From contig NZ_JOFV01000021.1 in assembly GCF_000718325.1 (NCBI RefSeq), forward strand, positions 1 through 59,553: a DNA stretch of 59,553 bases, given 5' to 3'. The DNA comes from Oerskovia turbata. GTDB lineage: Bacteria; Actinomycetota; Actinomycetes; Actinomycetales; Cellulomonadaceae. Positions 16,692-24,828 of this stretch are shown here, in pieces. Under the pieces are notes generated by a model. It worked only from the letters and a program-made list of their open reading frames with translations, was not told where the DNA came from and searched no databases. The position numbers and the translations under genes were made by a program. Every line of letters begins with the position of its first letter. The stretch's first letter is position 1.

Positions 16692-18947
16692 TCACGCGCC
16701 CAGGAGCCCCCTGTCGACCGCACGCTCCACGGCCTCGCTCCGGCTCGACACACCCAGCTTGCGGTAGATCGAACCGATCTCCGAGCTCGCGGTGTTGCGT
16801 GACACGAACAGCCGCTCACCGATCTCCCGGATCGTGAGGTGGGTCTGGAGGTAGGGCAGGAGCCGCAGCTCTGCGGGCGTGAGCGGAGGTCCGGTGCCGA
16901 CGGCCGTGGTCGCGTGCTGGGCCGCGTCGAACGACTTGCGCAGGTCCGCGACCTCGTCGCTCAGCACGCCGAGCGAGGGGCGTCGGAGCAGCACGTCGTC
17001 GATCTCGCGCAGAAGGTGCCGGACCGCGGCGACGTCCGCCGTCGCCCAGCTCGTCCGCGCGAGACGCAGACGCACGCGGACGGCGAGCGTCGGGAACGCG
17101 TACGTGCAGAACGTCCTGGTGCGCATCCCGCGGGTCAGGAGGTCGGCGGTCCGCGCCGGGTCGTGGTCGTGGTGGGCTAGGCGAGCGGCCACCGCGTAGC
17201 CGAGCGCGCTCGTGGGGTGGTCACCCGTCCGATGGTCCTCGACGGCGGCCAGGATCCGCCGGACCCGGCCGCGGGCACCTTCCCAGCGGCCGTGGTCCAT
17301 GTCGAGGTCGGCGAGCTGCGCCTCGGCGTAGACGAGCATGTCCGCGTCGCCGAGGGCGCTCGCGGCCTCGGCGCCGAGCTCGAGGTGCCGGACGGCGGAC
17401 TCGTCGTCGCCGGTCAGGCGGAGCGCGTCGCCGCTCAGCACCAGCGCGGTGTCGCGCCACGGGCTCCACTCGGGCTCGGCGGCCAGGGCCACGCCGGCGT
17501 CGTCGAGCATCCGTTGCGGGCCGTCCGGGCACCGCAGGGCCCGGTACATCGCCCGCACCGAGTCGAACGAGGCCGACCCGTCCTCGGGGTCGCCGTCGAA
17601 CGTGGCCGTGTCCACGACCGCTCCCCAGTGCTCGGCGGCCCCGGCGCGTCCCTCGGACACCGCGACGTGGCCCGCGAGCGCCGCGAGCGGGGGGTGGCTG
17701 CGGATCGCGTCGTCGCCCAGGGTGCTCAACCATCGGTCGATCGTGGAGGTCCGGCCGTCCTGGACGAGGGGCATGACGACCCGGGTGACGAGCCGGGCGG
17801 CGCGCTCGCGCTCGCCGGTGGCCAGGAGCTGCTCGACGGCGCGTGCCGGGGACCCGTTCGCCTCGTACCAGTCGGCGGCCCTGACCCGGAGGGTGTCGGC
17901 GAGGTCGGGCTCGGTCGTCAGGAGGTCGTCGAGGAGCAGCTCGCGGAACAGGGCGTGGTAGCGGAACCAGCGGCGTTGCCGGTCGAGCGGGACGAGGAAG
18001 AGGTGCGCGGACTCGAGCCCGCGCAGGTGCCGCAGCGACGAGGTCTCGCCCAGGACGGCGTCGCACAGGGGGGCGGTCAGGTCGTCGAGGATCGCGGTGC
18101 GGCGCAGGAACTGTCGCGTCTCGTCGGGCAGTCGTCGCAGCGCCTCCCGTTGGAGGTAGTCGGCGACGTACCGGTCGGTGCCCGTGACGGTTGCGGCGTC
18201 TGCCTCGTCGCCGCTGTCGCGTGCGGCGAGCGCCGCGAGGTGCACCCCCACGGGCCAGCCCTCGGTCCGGGTCCGGACGGCGTCCGCGACGTCGGGCGTG
18301 AGGGGTACGTCCGCCGCGGCGAACACCTGTGCGGTGCCCTCGGTGTCGAGCGCGAGCTCGCGCACGCCGAGCTCGACCGTCGCGTCCGTCGCGCGCAGCT
18401 GCGCCAGGTGTGGTTGCTCGTCGCGGCTCGCGGCGACGAGCTGCGACCCGTCGGGGATTCCTGCGACCACGATGCCCAGGACGTCGTGGCAGGCCGCGGA
18501 CCTCACCTCGTGCAGGTCGTCGAGCACGAGGACGAAGGGAGCGGGGCTGGTGCGCAGGGCCGACGCCAGGCGGGGGGCTGCCCGTCCCAGCAGCGAGGCG
18601 TCAGGTCCGGACATGTGCGCGCCGAGGTCCGGGCGCCCGATCCCCTGGCGGGCGAGGGCCGCGGCGAGCACGGTCAGCAGGGTCAGGGGGGCGTCGTCGA
18701 ACCGGTCGAGCGTGATCCACACGACCGTCCTCGGGTCGCTCGCGGCCCACTCGGCGAGGAGCGTGGACTTGCCGTAGCCCGGGGGAGCGGTGACCCCGAC
18801 GACCCGTCGTCCGCTCGCGCGTGCGGCGTCGATCAGCGGGGCCCGGCTCACGACCGGTGCTCCGGTCCGGGGCACGGTGAGCTTGGCGTCGAGGAGCTGG
18901 TGGTCGAGCTCCAGGGGCGTCGTTGCCGGCCGCGGCTCCTTGTTCAC
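16692..18947 (-). CDS. LuxR family transcriptional regulator, MalT/LAL type
   Basis: 751 residues. The N-terminal STAND ATPase has a Walker A loop (GVTAPPGYGKSTLL, about 50-63) and a Walker B with FVLVLDDLHEVR; the middle consists of TPR-like helices; and the last 60 residues are a LuxR helix-turn-helix (LTPAELRLLPYL...LTIREIGERLFVSRNTASSEIGSIYRKLGVSSRSEAV). Such regulators oligomerise on ATP and an inducer and activate transcription. GTG at 18947 is chosen because TATCGT on the minus strand lies 7 nt before it; a GTG at 18956 would overlap that hexamer. It is divergent from the arylsulfatase and lies between two copies of a shared element, so those neighbours are its likely targets. Confidence 0.9.
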   Translation of the reverse strand: MNKEPRPATTPLELDHQLLDAKLTVPRTGAPVVSRAPLIDAARASGRRVVGVTAPPGYGKSTLLAEWAASDPRTVVWITLDRFDDAPLTLLTVLAAALARQGIGRPDLGAHMSGPDASLLGRAAPRLASALRTSPAPFVLVLDDLHEVRSAACHDVLGIVVAGIPDGSQLVAASRDEQPHLAQLRATDATVELGVRELALDTEGTAQVFAAADVPLTPDVADAVRTRTEGWPVGVHLAALAARDSGDEADAATVTGTDRYVADYLQREALRRLPDETRQFLRRTAILDDLTAPLCDAVLGETSSLRHLRGLESAHLFLVPLDRQRRWFRYHALFRELLLDDLLTTEPDLADTLRVRAADWYEANGSPARAVEQLLATGERERAARLVTRVVMPLVQDGRTSTIDRWLSTLGDDAIRSHPPLAALAGHVAVSEGRAGAAEHWGAVVDTATFDGDPEDGSASFDSVRAMYRALRCPDGPQRMLDDAGVALAAEPEWSPWRDTALVLSGDALRLTGDDESAVRHLELGAEAASALGDADMLVYAEAQLADLDMDHGRWEGARGRVRRILAAVEDHRTGDHPTSALGYAVAARLAHHDHDPARTADLLTRGMRTRTFCTYAFPTLAVRVRLRLARTSWATADVAAVRHLLREIDDVLLRRPSLGVLSDEVADLRKSFDAAQHATTAVGTGPPLTPAELRLLPYLQTHLTIREIGERLFVSRNTASSEIGSIYRKLGVSSRSEAVERAVDRGLLGA

Positions 18948-18954
18948 GACTCTC

Positions 18955-18960
18955 ACGATA
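18955..18960 (-). promoter_or_regulatory. -10 element of the LuxR/MalT gene (leaderless)
   Basis: TATCGT on the minus strand, 7 nt before the GTG at 18947; used to choose that start. Confidence 0.45.
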
Positions 18961-18987
18961 GGGCGCAGGTTCCCTGTGCGCCCGGGG

Positions 18988-19018
18988 GAGGCGCGGGATC
19001 ATGCGGTCTGGGGGATGC
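18988..19018 (+). promoter_or_regulatory. Shared 31-bp element B, upstream of the arylsulfatase
   Basis: Copy of element A with 26 of 31 identities. It lies in the divergent regulator-sulfatase interval and ends about 20 nt before a TAGCGT -10-like hexamer at 19039-19044, so it would overlap the -35 zone, as an activator site should. The nearby GGGGATGCC and GGGGTGAGG recall the E. coli MalT box GGGGAKGAGG. Confidence 0.55.
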
Positions 19019-19087
19019 CTCGGGGTGAGGGGTGCTCCTAGCGTGGGACGCACCCATGCCTCGTCGTCCGACCGAGCGGAGTCCCTC

Positions 19088-21454
19088 ATGCGTCCCGACC
19101 AGCACGCCCGCACGATGCTGCCCGTCCCGGACCGGCCCGCGCCGGGGCTCGTGACCTACGACGCGAAGGACCCTGACACGTCGTTCCCGCCCATCGAGCC
19201 GCTGCTCCCTCCGGAGGGTGCGCCGAACGTCCTGGTGGTCCTGCTCGACGACGTGGGCTTCGGGGCGTCGAGCGCGTTCGGCGGCCCGTGCCGGACGCCT
19301 ACCGCGGAACGGCTCGCGGCCGGCGGGCTGCGCTTCAACCGGTTCCACACGACCGCGTTGTGCGCGCCGACCCGGCAGGCGCTGCTGACGGGGCGCAACC
19401 ACCACTCGGTGGGCATGGGCAGCATCACGGAGACCGCGACGTCGGCTCCTGGCAACAGCTCGGTGCGGCCCAACACCAAGGCACCGCTCGCGATGACGCT
19501 CAAGCTCAACGGGTACTCGACGGCCCAGTTCGGCAAGTGCCACGAGGTGCCCGTCTGGCAGTCGTCGCCGCTGGGGCCGTTCGACGCCTGGCCGTCGGGT
19601 GGCGGTGGGTTCGAGACGTTCTACGGGTTCATCGGCGGGGAGAACAACCAGTGGGACCCGGCGCTGTACGACGGGACGACGCCCGTTGAGCCGCCCGCCA
19701 CGCCCGAGGAGGGGTACCACCTGACGGAGGACCTCACGGACCGTGCGGTGGGTTGGGTGCGTCAGCAGAAGGCGCTCATGCCCGACCGCCCGTTCTTCGT
19801 GTACTTCGCGCCCGGTGCGACGCACGCCCCGCACCACGTCCCCAAGGAGTGGGCCGACCGGTACGCGGGCCAGTTCGACGACGGGTGGGACGTGCAGCGT
19901 GAGCGCACGTTCGCGCGCCAGCAGGAGCTCGGCGTGGTCCCGGCCGAGGCCGAGCTCACGGTGCGTGACCCGCAGATCCCTGCCTGGGACGACATGCCCG
20001 ACGACCTCAAGCCCGTGCTCGCGCGGGAGATGGAGGTCTACGCCGGGTTCCTCGAGCACACCGACCACCACGTTGGCCGGCTCGTCGACGCCCTCGACGA
20101 CCTCGGGATCCTGGACGACACCCTGATCTACTACATCATCGGCGACAACGGGGCCTCGGCCGAGGGGACCCTGAACGGCGCGTTCAACGAGATGGCGAAC
20201 TTCAACGGCATGGCGGCGCTCGAGACGCCGGAGTTCCTGCGCTCCAAGGTCGACGAGTTCGGGTCGCCGTCGTCGTACAACCACTACGCGGTCGGCTGGG
20301 CGTGGGCCATGGACACCCCGTTCCAGTGGACCAAGCAGGTCGCCTCGCACTGGGGCGGGACCCGGAACGGGACGATCGTCCACTGGCCCGAGCGGATCAC
20401 GCAGGGAGACGAGGTGCGCTCGCAGTTCACGCACGTGATCGACGTGGCCCCCACGATCCTCGAGGCCGCAGGGCTGCCCGAGCCGACGAGCGTCAACGGC
20501 GTCCAGCAGTCGCCCATGGAGGGCACGAGCATGCTCTACGCGTTCGACGACGCGCAGAGCCCCGAGCGGCACGACCTGCAGTACTTCGAGATGTTCGCGA
20601 ACCGCGGGATCTACTTCAAGGGGTGGAGCGCCGTGACCAAGCACCGCACGCCGTGGCTCCTGGTCGGCGGTGAGGTGCCCGCGTTCGACGACGACGTCTG
20701 GGAGCTCTACGACGGGCGCACCGACTACAGCCAGGCGCACGACCTCGCGGCCGAGCAGCCCGAGAGGCTCGCAGCGCTCCAGCGGCTGTGGCTCATCGAG
20801 GCGACCAGGTACGGCGTGCTCCCCATGGACGACCGCACGGGCGAGCGGCTGGACCCTGTTTCGGCGGGGCGCCCCACGCTCGTCCACGGCACGTCGCAGC
20901 AGTTCTTCGCCGGGATGGGGCGGTTGTCGGAGAACAGCGTGCTCAGCATCAAGAACCGCTCGTTCTCGGTCACGGCCGAGGTCGAGGTCCCGGCGTCGGG
21001 TGCTGAGGGGGTGATCATCGCCCAGGGCGGCCGGTTCGGCGGGTGGTCGCTGTACACCAAGGAGGGGCGGGTGAAGTTCGTCTACAACGTCCTGGGCATC
21101 CAGGAGTTCGTGGTCACCGGTGACCTCCCGGTGCCCGCGGGCACGCACCAGGTCCGGATGGAGTTCGCGTACGACGGCGGCGGCCTCGCCAAGGGTGGTG
21201 ACGTCACGCTCTACCACGACGGCGACGTCGTGGGAGCGGGACGTGTCGGGGCGACGCAGCCCATGATCTTCTCCGCGGACGAGACGACCGACGTCGGGTA
21301 CGAGTCGGGCACCCCGGTCACGTCCGACTACACGACCCGGGGGAGCCGCTTCACGGGCAGGATCGGCTGGGTCCAGATCGACCTGGGCACCGACGGCCAC
21401 GACCACTTCATCGACCCGGACGAGCGGCTGCGGATCGCGATGGCGCGCCAGTGA
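19088..21454 (+). CDS. Arylsulfatase, type I (formylglycine-dependent), AtsA-like
   Basis: 788 residues, close to the 787 of mycobacterial AtsA. It hydrolyses aryl sulfate esters to release sulfate. The metal site starts VLLDDVGFG (Asp54, Asp55), and the active-site signature is C-A-P-T-R at residues 92-96 followed by LLTGR; Cys92 must be oxidised to formylglycine by a sulfatase-modifying enzyme that is not encoded in this window. Further landmarks are GKCHEVP and IIGDNGASAEGTLNG. A beta-rich C-terminal domain (about 610-785) resembles lectin-type accessory domains. No signal peptide is visible, so it is probably cytoplasmic. GGAG lies about 8 nt before the ATG. The LuxR-type gene is divergent, with element B between. 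Confidence 0.92.
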   Translation: MRPDQHARTMLPVPDRPAPGLVTYDAKDPDTSFPPIEPLLPPEGAPNVLVVLLDDVGFGASSAFGGPCRTPTAERLAAGGLRFNRFHTTALCAPTRQALLTGRNHHSVGMGSITETATSAPGNSSVRPNTKAPLAMTLKLNGYSTAQFGKCHEVPVWQSSPLGPFDAWPSGGGGFETFYGFIGGENNQWDPALYDGTTPVEPPATPEEGYHLTEDLTDRAVGWVRQQKALMPDRPFFVYFAPGATHAPHHVPKEWADRYAGQFDDGWDVQRERTFARQQELGVVPAEAELTVRDPQIPAWDDMPDDLKPVLAREMEVYAGFLEHTDHHVGRLVDALDDLGILDDTLIYYIIGDNGASAEGTLNGAFNEMANFNGMAALETPEFLRSKVDEFGSPSSYNHYAVGWAWAMDTPFQWTKQVASHWGGTRNGTIVHWPERITQGDEVRSQFTHVIDVAPTILEAAGLPEPTSVNGVQQSPMEGTSMLYAFDDAQSPERHDLQYFEMFANRGIYFKGWSAVTKHRTPWLLVGGEVPAFDDDVWELYDGRTDYSQAHDLAAEQPERLAALQRLWLIEATRYGVLPMDDRTGERLDPVSAGRPTLVHGTSQQFFAGMGRLSENSVLSIKNRSFSVTAEVEVPASGAEGVIIAQGGRFGGWSLYTKEGRVKFVYNVLGIQEFVVTGDLPVPAGTHQVRMEFAYDGGGLAKGGDVTLYHDGDVVGAGRVGATQPMIFSADETTDVGYESGTPVTSDYTTRGSRFTGRIGWVQIDLGTDGHDHFIDPDERLRIAMARQ

Positions 21455-21487
21455 CCGGTCGGTGAGGGGCGTCCCTCCCTGCGCACG

Positions 21488-21533
21488 GCCCGACGGCGCC
21501 GCTCACCCCGCGAGGTGAGCGGCGCCGTCGGGC
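21488..21533 (+). terminator. Terminator hairpin after the arylsulfatase
   Basis: Perfect 20-bp stem (21488-21507 with 21514-21533) with a 6-nt loop, 33 nt after the stop codon. Confidence 0.85.
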
Positions 21534-21543
21534 GTTGGGCGGT

Positions 21544-21604
21544 GACACCATTCCTCGAAGCGTGGCCCTTGTCTTGACACCATGAGTGGTGTCATAGTGG
21601 TGTC
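21544..21604 (+). promoter_or_regulatory. Operator array of heptamers GACACCA/TGGTGTC
   Basis: Copies lie at 21544-21550, 21576-21582 and, in inverse orientation, 21587-21593 and 21598-21604. The last three are spaced exactly 11 bp apart (7-bp site plus 4-bp spacer), one helical turn, and run up to the ATG. The array overlaps TTGACA at 21574-21579 and CATAGT at 21593-21598. It is very likely where the ribbon-helix-helix protein encoded just downstream binds to repress its own operon. Confidence 0.7.
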
Positions 21605-22117
21605 ATGGAACTGACGCGATACGTCGACGAGCTGCAGCACCAGCTCGCCACCGCAGCCGCCGCGGGCGGGGACGAGGCACGTGAGCTCGCCGGCCGCCTG
21701 TCGGCCCCGCTCGATACCGCCGTCCGGCTCGTCCTGCTCGAAGCCCTCTCGACCGCTGCCGCCGAGATCACGGCCGAGCTCGCGCCGGGCGCGGTCGACG
21801 TCCGGCTCCGAGGGCGTGACCCCGAGTTCGTCGTGACGCCCTCGCCCACCTCGGCGTTCGAGGAGGACGCCACCCCGCCGGTCGAGCCCGCCCGCCCGGC
21901 AGCGCTCGACCCTGACGACGTCAGCACGTCCCGCACGACGCTCCGCCTGCCCGACCAGCTCAAGGCGCTGGTCGAGGAAGCGGCAGCCCGTGAGGGCGTG
22001 TCCGTCAACACGTGGCTCGTGCGCGCGGTCGCCGCCGCGCTCGCTCCCACCGCCCCCTCCCGCCCGGCTCCCCGGGCCACGAGCACCTCCGGTCGTGTGA
22101 CCGGCTGGGTGCGCTGA
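21605..22117 (+). CDS. HicB-like ribbon-helix-helix regulator
   Basis: 170 residues. The N-terminal part (about 1-75) is helical and then beta-rich; the C-terminal part (about 107-150) is a ribbon-helix-helix DNA-binding module: SRTTLRLPDQLKALVEEAAAREGVSVNTWLVRAVAAAL. This layout resembles HicB-type antitoxins and related repressors, but no HicA toxin is adjacent. The start abuts the last operator heptamer, and CATAGT stands 6 nt before it. Downstream at 78 nt is a DUF4097 gene and then an ABC exporter, so this is probably the repressor of the whole operon. Confidence 0.75.
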   Translation: MELTRYVDELQHQLATAAAAGGDEARELAGRLSAPLDTAVRLVLLEALSTAAAEITAELAPGAVDVRLRGRDPEFVVTPSPTSAFEEDATPPVEPARPAALDPDDVSTSRTTLRLPDQLKALVEEAAAREGVSVNTWLVRAVAAALAPTAPSRPAPRATSTSGRVTGWVR

Positions 22118-22194
22118 CCCACCACCCGACACCACCACACCCACGCGCCCCGCCACCCCGGGGCGGCCACGCTCACCCCTCCGGAGGATCCGTC

Positions 22195-23043
22195 ATGCCC
22201 ACTTTCGCCGCCCCCACGCCCGTCCCGGTCGTCGTCGACGTCCCCTTCGGCAACCTGTACGTCGTCGCCGGCGAACGCGACGACGTCGTGGTGACCGTCC
22301 TGCCGGCCGACCCGAGCAAGTCCGGCTCGGTCCGCGCCGCCGAGGAGACCCGCGTCGAGCGCGACGGCGACACCGTCACGATCGTCTACCCCAACGCCTG
22401 GAAGCAGTACGTCCTGCCCTTCGCCTCCGGCGGCGCGAAGGTCACCATCGAGCTCCCCGCCGGGTCGGACCTGCGCGGCAAGGCCGGCTCTCTCTACGCC
22501 GAGGGGCGGCTCGGGACCGTCGACCTCACCCTCAACGGCGGCAACGCCCGGCTCGACGACGTCGACCGCCTCGACATCAAGGTCTCGGCAGGTTCGCTCA
22601 GCATCGGCCGGGCCTCGGGCACCGTCGACGCCGTCGTCTCGGCCGGCGGCCTGCGCGTCCGCGAGCTCGACGGCGACGCGACGGTCAAGGTGCCCAACGG
22701 CACCACCGAGATCGGGCGGACCCGCGGGAGCCTGCGCGTCAACGGCGCGCACGGGGACATCTCGATCGACCGGTCCCACGGCGACACCGTCGTCCGGTGC
22801 GCGCACGGCGGAATCCGCGTCGAGCAGGCCGTGACCGGCCGCGTCCAGCTCGAGAGCTCGTCCGGCTCGATCGAGGTCGGCGTGCCCGAGGGCACGGCTG
22901 CCTGGCTCGACGCGACCTCGCAGCACGGCCAGGTCCGCAACCTCCTGCAGGACGCCGCCGGTCCCGACGAGTCCGACCTGACGGTCGAGGTCCGCGCAGG
23001 AACCAGCTACGGCGACGTGATCGTGCGCCGCCCTCACGCCTGA
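22195..23043 (+). CDS. DUF4097 family beta-strand repeat protein
   Basis: 282 residues. The segment from about residue 75 to 275 is a run of short alternating strands with repeated G-x-[ILV]-x-[ILV] turns, for example GSLYAEGRLGTVDL, GTVDAVVSAGGLRV, GSLRVNGAHGDISIDRS and GSIEVGVPEG, as in the DUF4097 beta-helix family. There is no signal peptide or membrane segment. GGAGG is 7 nt upstream of the ATG. It is 12 nt upstream of the ABC ATPase gene, a common pairing in actinobacteria. Possibly it senses or shields something for the exporter; function unknown. Confidence 0.8.
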   Translation: MPTFAAPTPVPVVVDVPFGNLYVVAGERDDVVVTVLPADPSKSGSVRAAEETRVERDGDTVTIVYPNAWKQYVLPFASGGAKVTIELPAGSDLRGKAGSLYAEGRLGTVDLTLNGGNARLDDVDRLDIKVSAGSLSIGRASGTVDAVVSAGGLRVRELDGDATVKVPNGTTEIGRTRGSLRVNGAHGDISIDRSHGDTVVRCAHGGIRVEQAVTGRVQLESSSGSIEVGVPEGTAAWLDATSQHGQVRNLLQDAAGPDESDLTVEVRAGTSYGDVIVRRPHA

Positions 23044-23054
23044 AGGAGAAGCTC

Positions 23055-23891
23055 ATGACCACCACAGTCCGTGGACCCGCGATCGAGGTCGCAGGCCTGT
23101 GCAAGTCCTACCGCTCGAAGTCCGGCACCCAGCTCGTGCTCGACGGCGTCGACCTCGTCGTCCCGGCCGGGACGATCACCGCGCTGCTCGGCCCCAACGG
23201 CTCGGGCAAGACCACGACCGTGGGCGTCCTGTCGACCCTGCTCGCCGCCGACGCCGGCACGATGCGCGTCGCGGGCCACGACATCGCGCGTGAGCCGGGC
23301 GCCGTCCGCGCCTCGATCGGCGTGACCGGCCAGATCACGGCCGTCGACGAGCTGCTCACCGGCACGGAGAACCTGCGGCTCATGGCCGACCTCAACCACC
23401 TCGGGAAGTCCGCCGGACGCCGTCGGGCGACTGCGCTGCTCGAGCAGTTCGGCCTCGCCGAGGCCGCGGGCAAGCCCGTGGCCACCTACTCGGGCGGCAT
23501 GAAGCGCAAGCTCGACCTCGCGATGACGCTCGTCGGCACGCCGTCGGTCGTCTTCCTCGACGAGCCGACGACGGGTCTCGACCCCCGCAGCCGTCGCACC
23601 CTGTGGGACGAGGTGCGTGCGCTCGTCGAGGGTGGCACCACGATCCTGCTCACCACGCAGTACCTCGAGGAGGCGGACCGGCTCGCCGACTCCGTCGCGG
23701 TGCTCCACGGCGGCCGCATCGTCGCCGAGGGCACACCCGCAGAGCTCAAGTCCGTGCACGACGCGGGCTCGCTCGACGAGGTCTTCCTCGCACTGACCGA
23801 ACCGCCCACCGAGGGGGAGGCCGGCACCGACGCCGCTGCCACCACCGACGCCGCCGCCGGTCCGACACAGGACAAGGAGAACGTCCGATGA
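23055..23891 (+). CDS. ABC transporter ATP-binding protein (DrrA-like)
   Basis: 278 residues, a daunorubicin-resistance-type ATPase. Walker A: GPNGSGKTT; Q-loop region SIGVTGQITAVDELLTG; signature YSGGMKRKLDLAMTL; Walker B: VVFLDEPTTGLDP; switch histidine replaced in the usual H-loop by LTTQYLEEADRL, where a Gln occupies the His position as in DrrA-type ATPases. The C-terminal tail is Thr/Asp-rich. GGAG lies upstream of the ATG. The stop overlaps the ATG of the permease gene by 4 nt, so the two form one exporter. The exported compound cannot be read from the sequence. Confidence 0.9.
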   Translation: MTTTVRGPAIEVAGLCKSYRSKSGTQLVLDGVDLVVPAGTITALLGPNGSGKTTTVGVLSTLLAADAGTMRVAGHDIAREPGAVRASIGVTGQITAVDELLTGTENLRLMADLNHLGKSAGRRRATALLEQFGLAEAAGKPVATYSGGMKRKLDLAMTLVGTPSVVFLDEPTTGLDPRSRRTLWDEVRALVEGGTTILLTTQYLEEADRLADSVAVLHGGRIVAEGTPAELKSVHDAGSLDEVFLALTEPPTEGEAGTDAAATTDAAAGPTQDKENVR

Positions 23892-24727
23892 CTGCCATCG
23901 CCACCACCGCCCCCACCACCACGGCCCGGCCCCGCCCCGTCGCCGACGTCGGGACGATGCTCCGCCGCAGCCTGCTGCGCGCCGTGCGCTACCCGGGCCT
24001 GACGGTCTTCCTCGTCGGCGGCCCGATGGTCATGCTGCTGCTGTTCGTCTACGTCTTCGGCGGGGCCTTCGGTGCCGGCGTGGCTCCCGGGATCACGCCG
24101 GGCGCCGACGGCCGGGCCGCCTACCTGGACTACATCACGCCGACTCTCCTGGTCATCACCGTCGTCGGGGGAGCGACGTCGGTCGCGGTGAGCGCCGCGA
24201 TGGACGCCGCGAGCGGCATCATGGCCCGGTTCAAGACCATGGCGATCTCGCCGGGGTCCATCCTCTCGGGGCACGTCCTCGGGTTCGCCGTGCAGGCCAT
24301 GATCGCCGTGGTCCTCGTGCTGGGCGCCGCGATCGCCATGGGCTACCGTCCCGAGGCCGACGCTCTCGACTGGCTCGCCCTGCTGGGCCTGTTCGTCCTG
24401 CTCGGGACCTGCCTCAACTGGCTGTGCGTCGCCATGGGTCTGGGCGCCCGCAGCGTCGAGACCGCGAGCAACACGCCCATGCTCCTGCTGCTCCTGCCGT
24501 TCCTCGGCAGCGGGTTCGTGCCCGTCGAGACCATGCCGACGGCCGTGCGCTGGTTCGCCGAGCACCAGCCCTTCACGCCCGTCATCGACACCGTGCGCGG
24601 GCTGCTCGCCGGGGGAGCGGGACTCGAGGGCTCGACCGCGGTGCAGGCCGTGGCCTGGTCCGTCGTGATCGGCGTCGCGGGCTACGTCTGGGCGCGTGCG
24701 CTCTTCCGCCGCGAGCGTCGCGTCTGA
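23888..24727 (+). CDS. ABC-2 type transporter permease (DrrB-like)
   Basis: 279 residues with about six membrane helices: GLTVFLVGGPMVMLLLFVYVF near 40-60, then helices near 90-110, 135-160, 165-190, 200-215 and a last one near 250-270. The ABC-2 signature region FKTMAISPGSILSGHVLG and the FLGSGFVPVETMP segment are typical of DrrB-type permeases. It is translationally coupled to the ATPase, as the last gene of the operon that begins with the HicB-like regulator. Confidence 0.9.
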   Translation: MTAIATTAPTTTARPRPVADVGTMLRRSLLRAVRYPGLTVFLVGGPMVMLLLFVYVFGGAFGAGVAPGITPGADGRAAYLDYITPTLLVITVVGGATSVAVSAAMDAASGIMARFKTMAISPGSILSGHVLGFAVQAMIAVVLVLGAAIAMGYRPEADALDWLALLGLFVLLGTCLNWLCVAMGLGARSVETASNTPMLLLLLPFLGSGFVPVETMPTAVRWFAEHQPFTPVIDTVRGLLAGGAGLEGSTAVQAVAWSVVIGVAGYVWARALFRRERRV

Positions 24728-24816
24728 GACCAGGAAGAGGCGACGGATCGGGCACCGTGTGACCAGCCGCACACCCGTCCGGCGCCCCTCGCCGGGTGAC
24801 TGCCGACCACCCGACC

Positions 24817-24822
24817 TACGCT
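24817..24822 (+). promoter_or_regulatory. -10 element of the PfkB kinase gene (leaderless)
   Basis: TACGCT, 6 nt before the ATG at 24829. Confidence 0.45.
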
Positions 24823-24828
24823 CGGTCG

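Noticed and set aside
21605..22117. HicAB toxin-antitoxin system
   Set aside because: The protein resembles HicB in its ribbon-helix-helix end, but no HicA-like small toxin lies next to it; the neighbours are a DUF4097 gene and an exporter.
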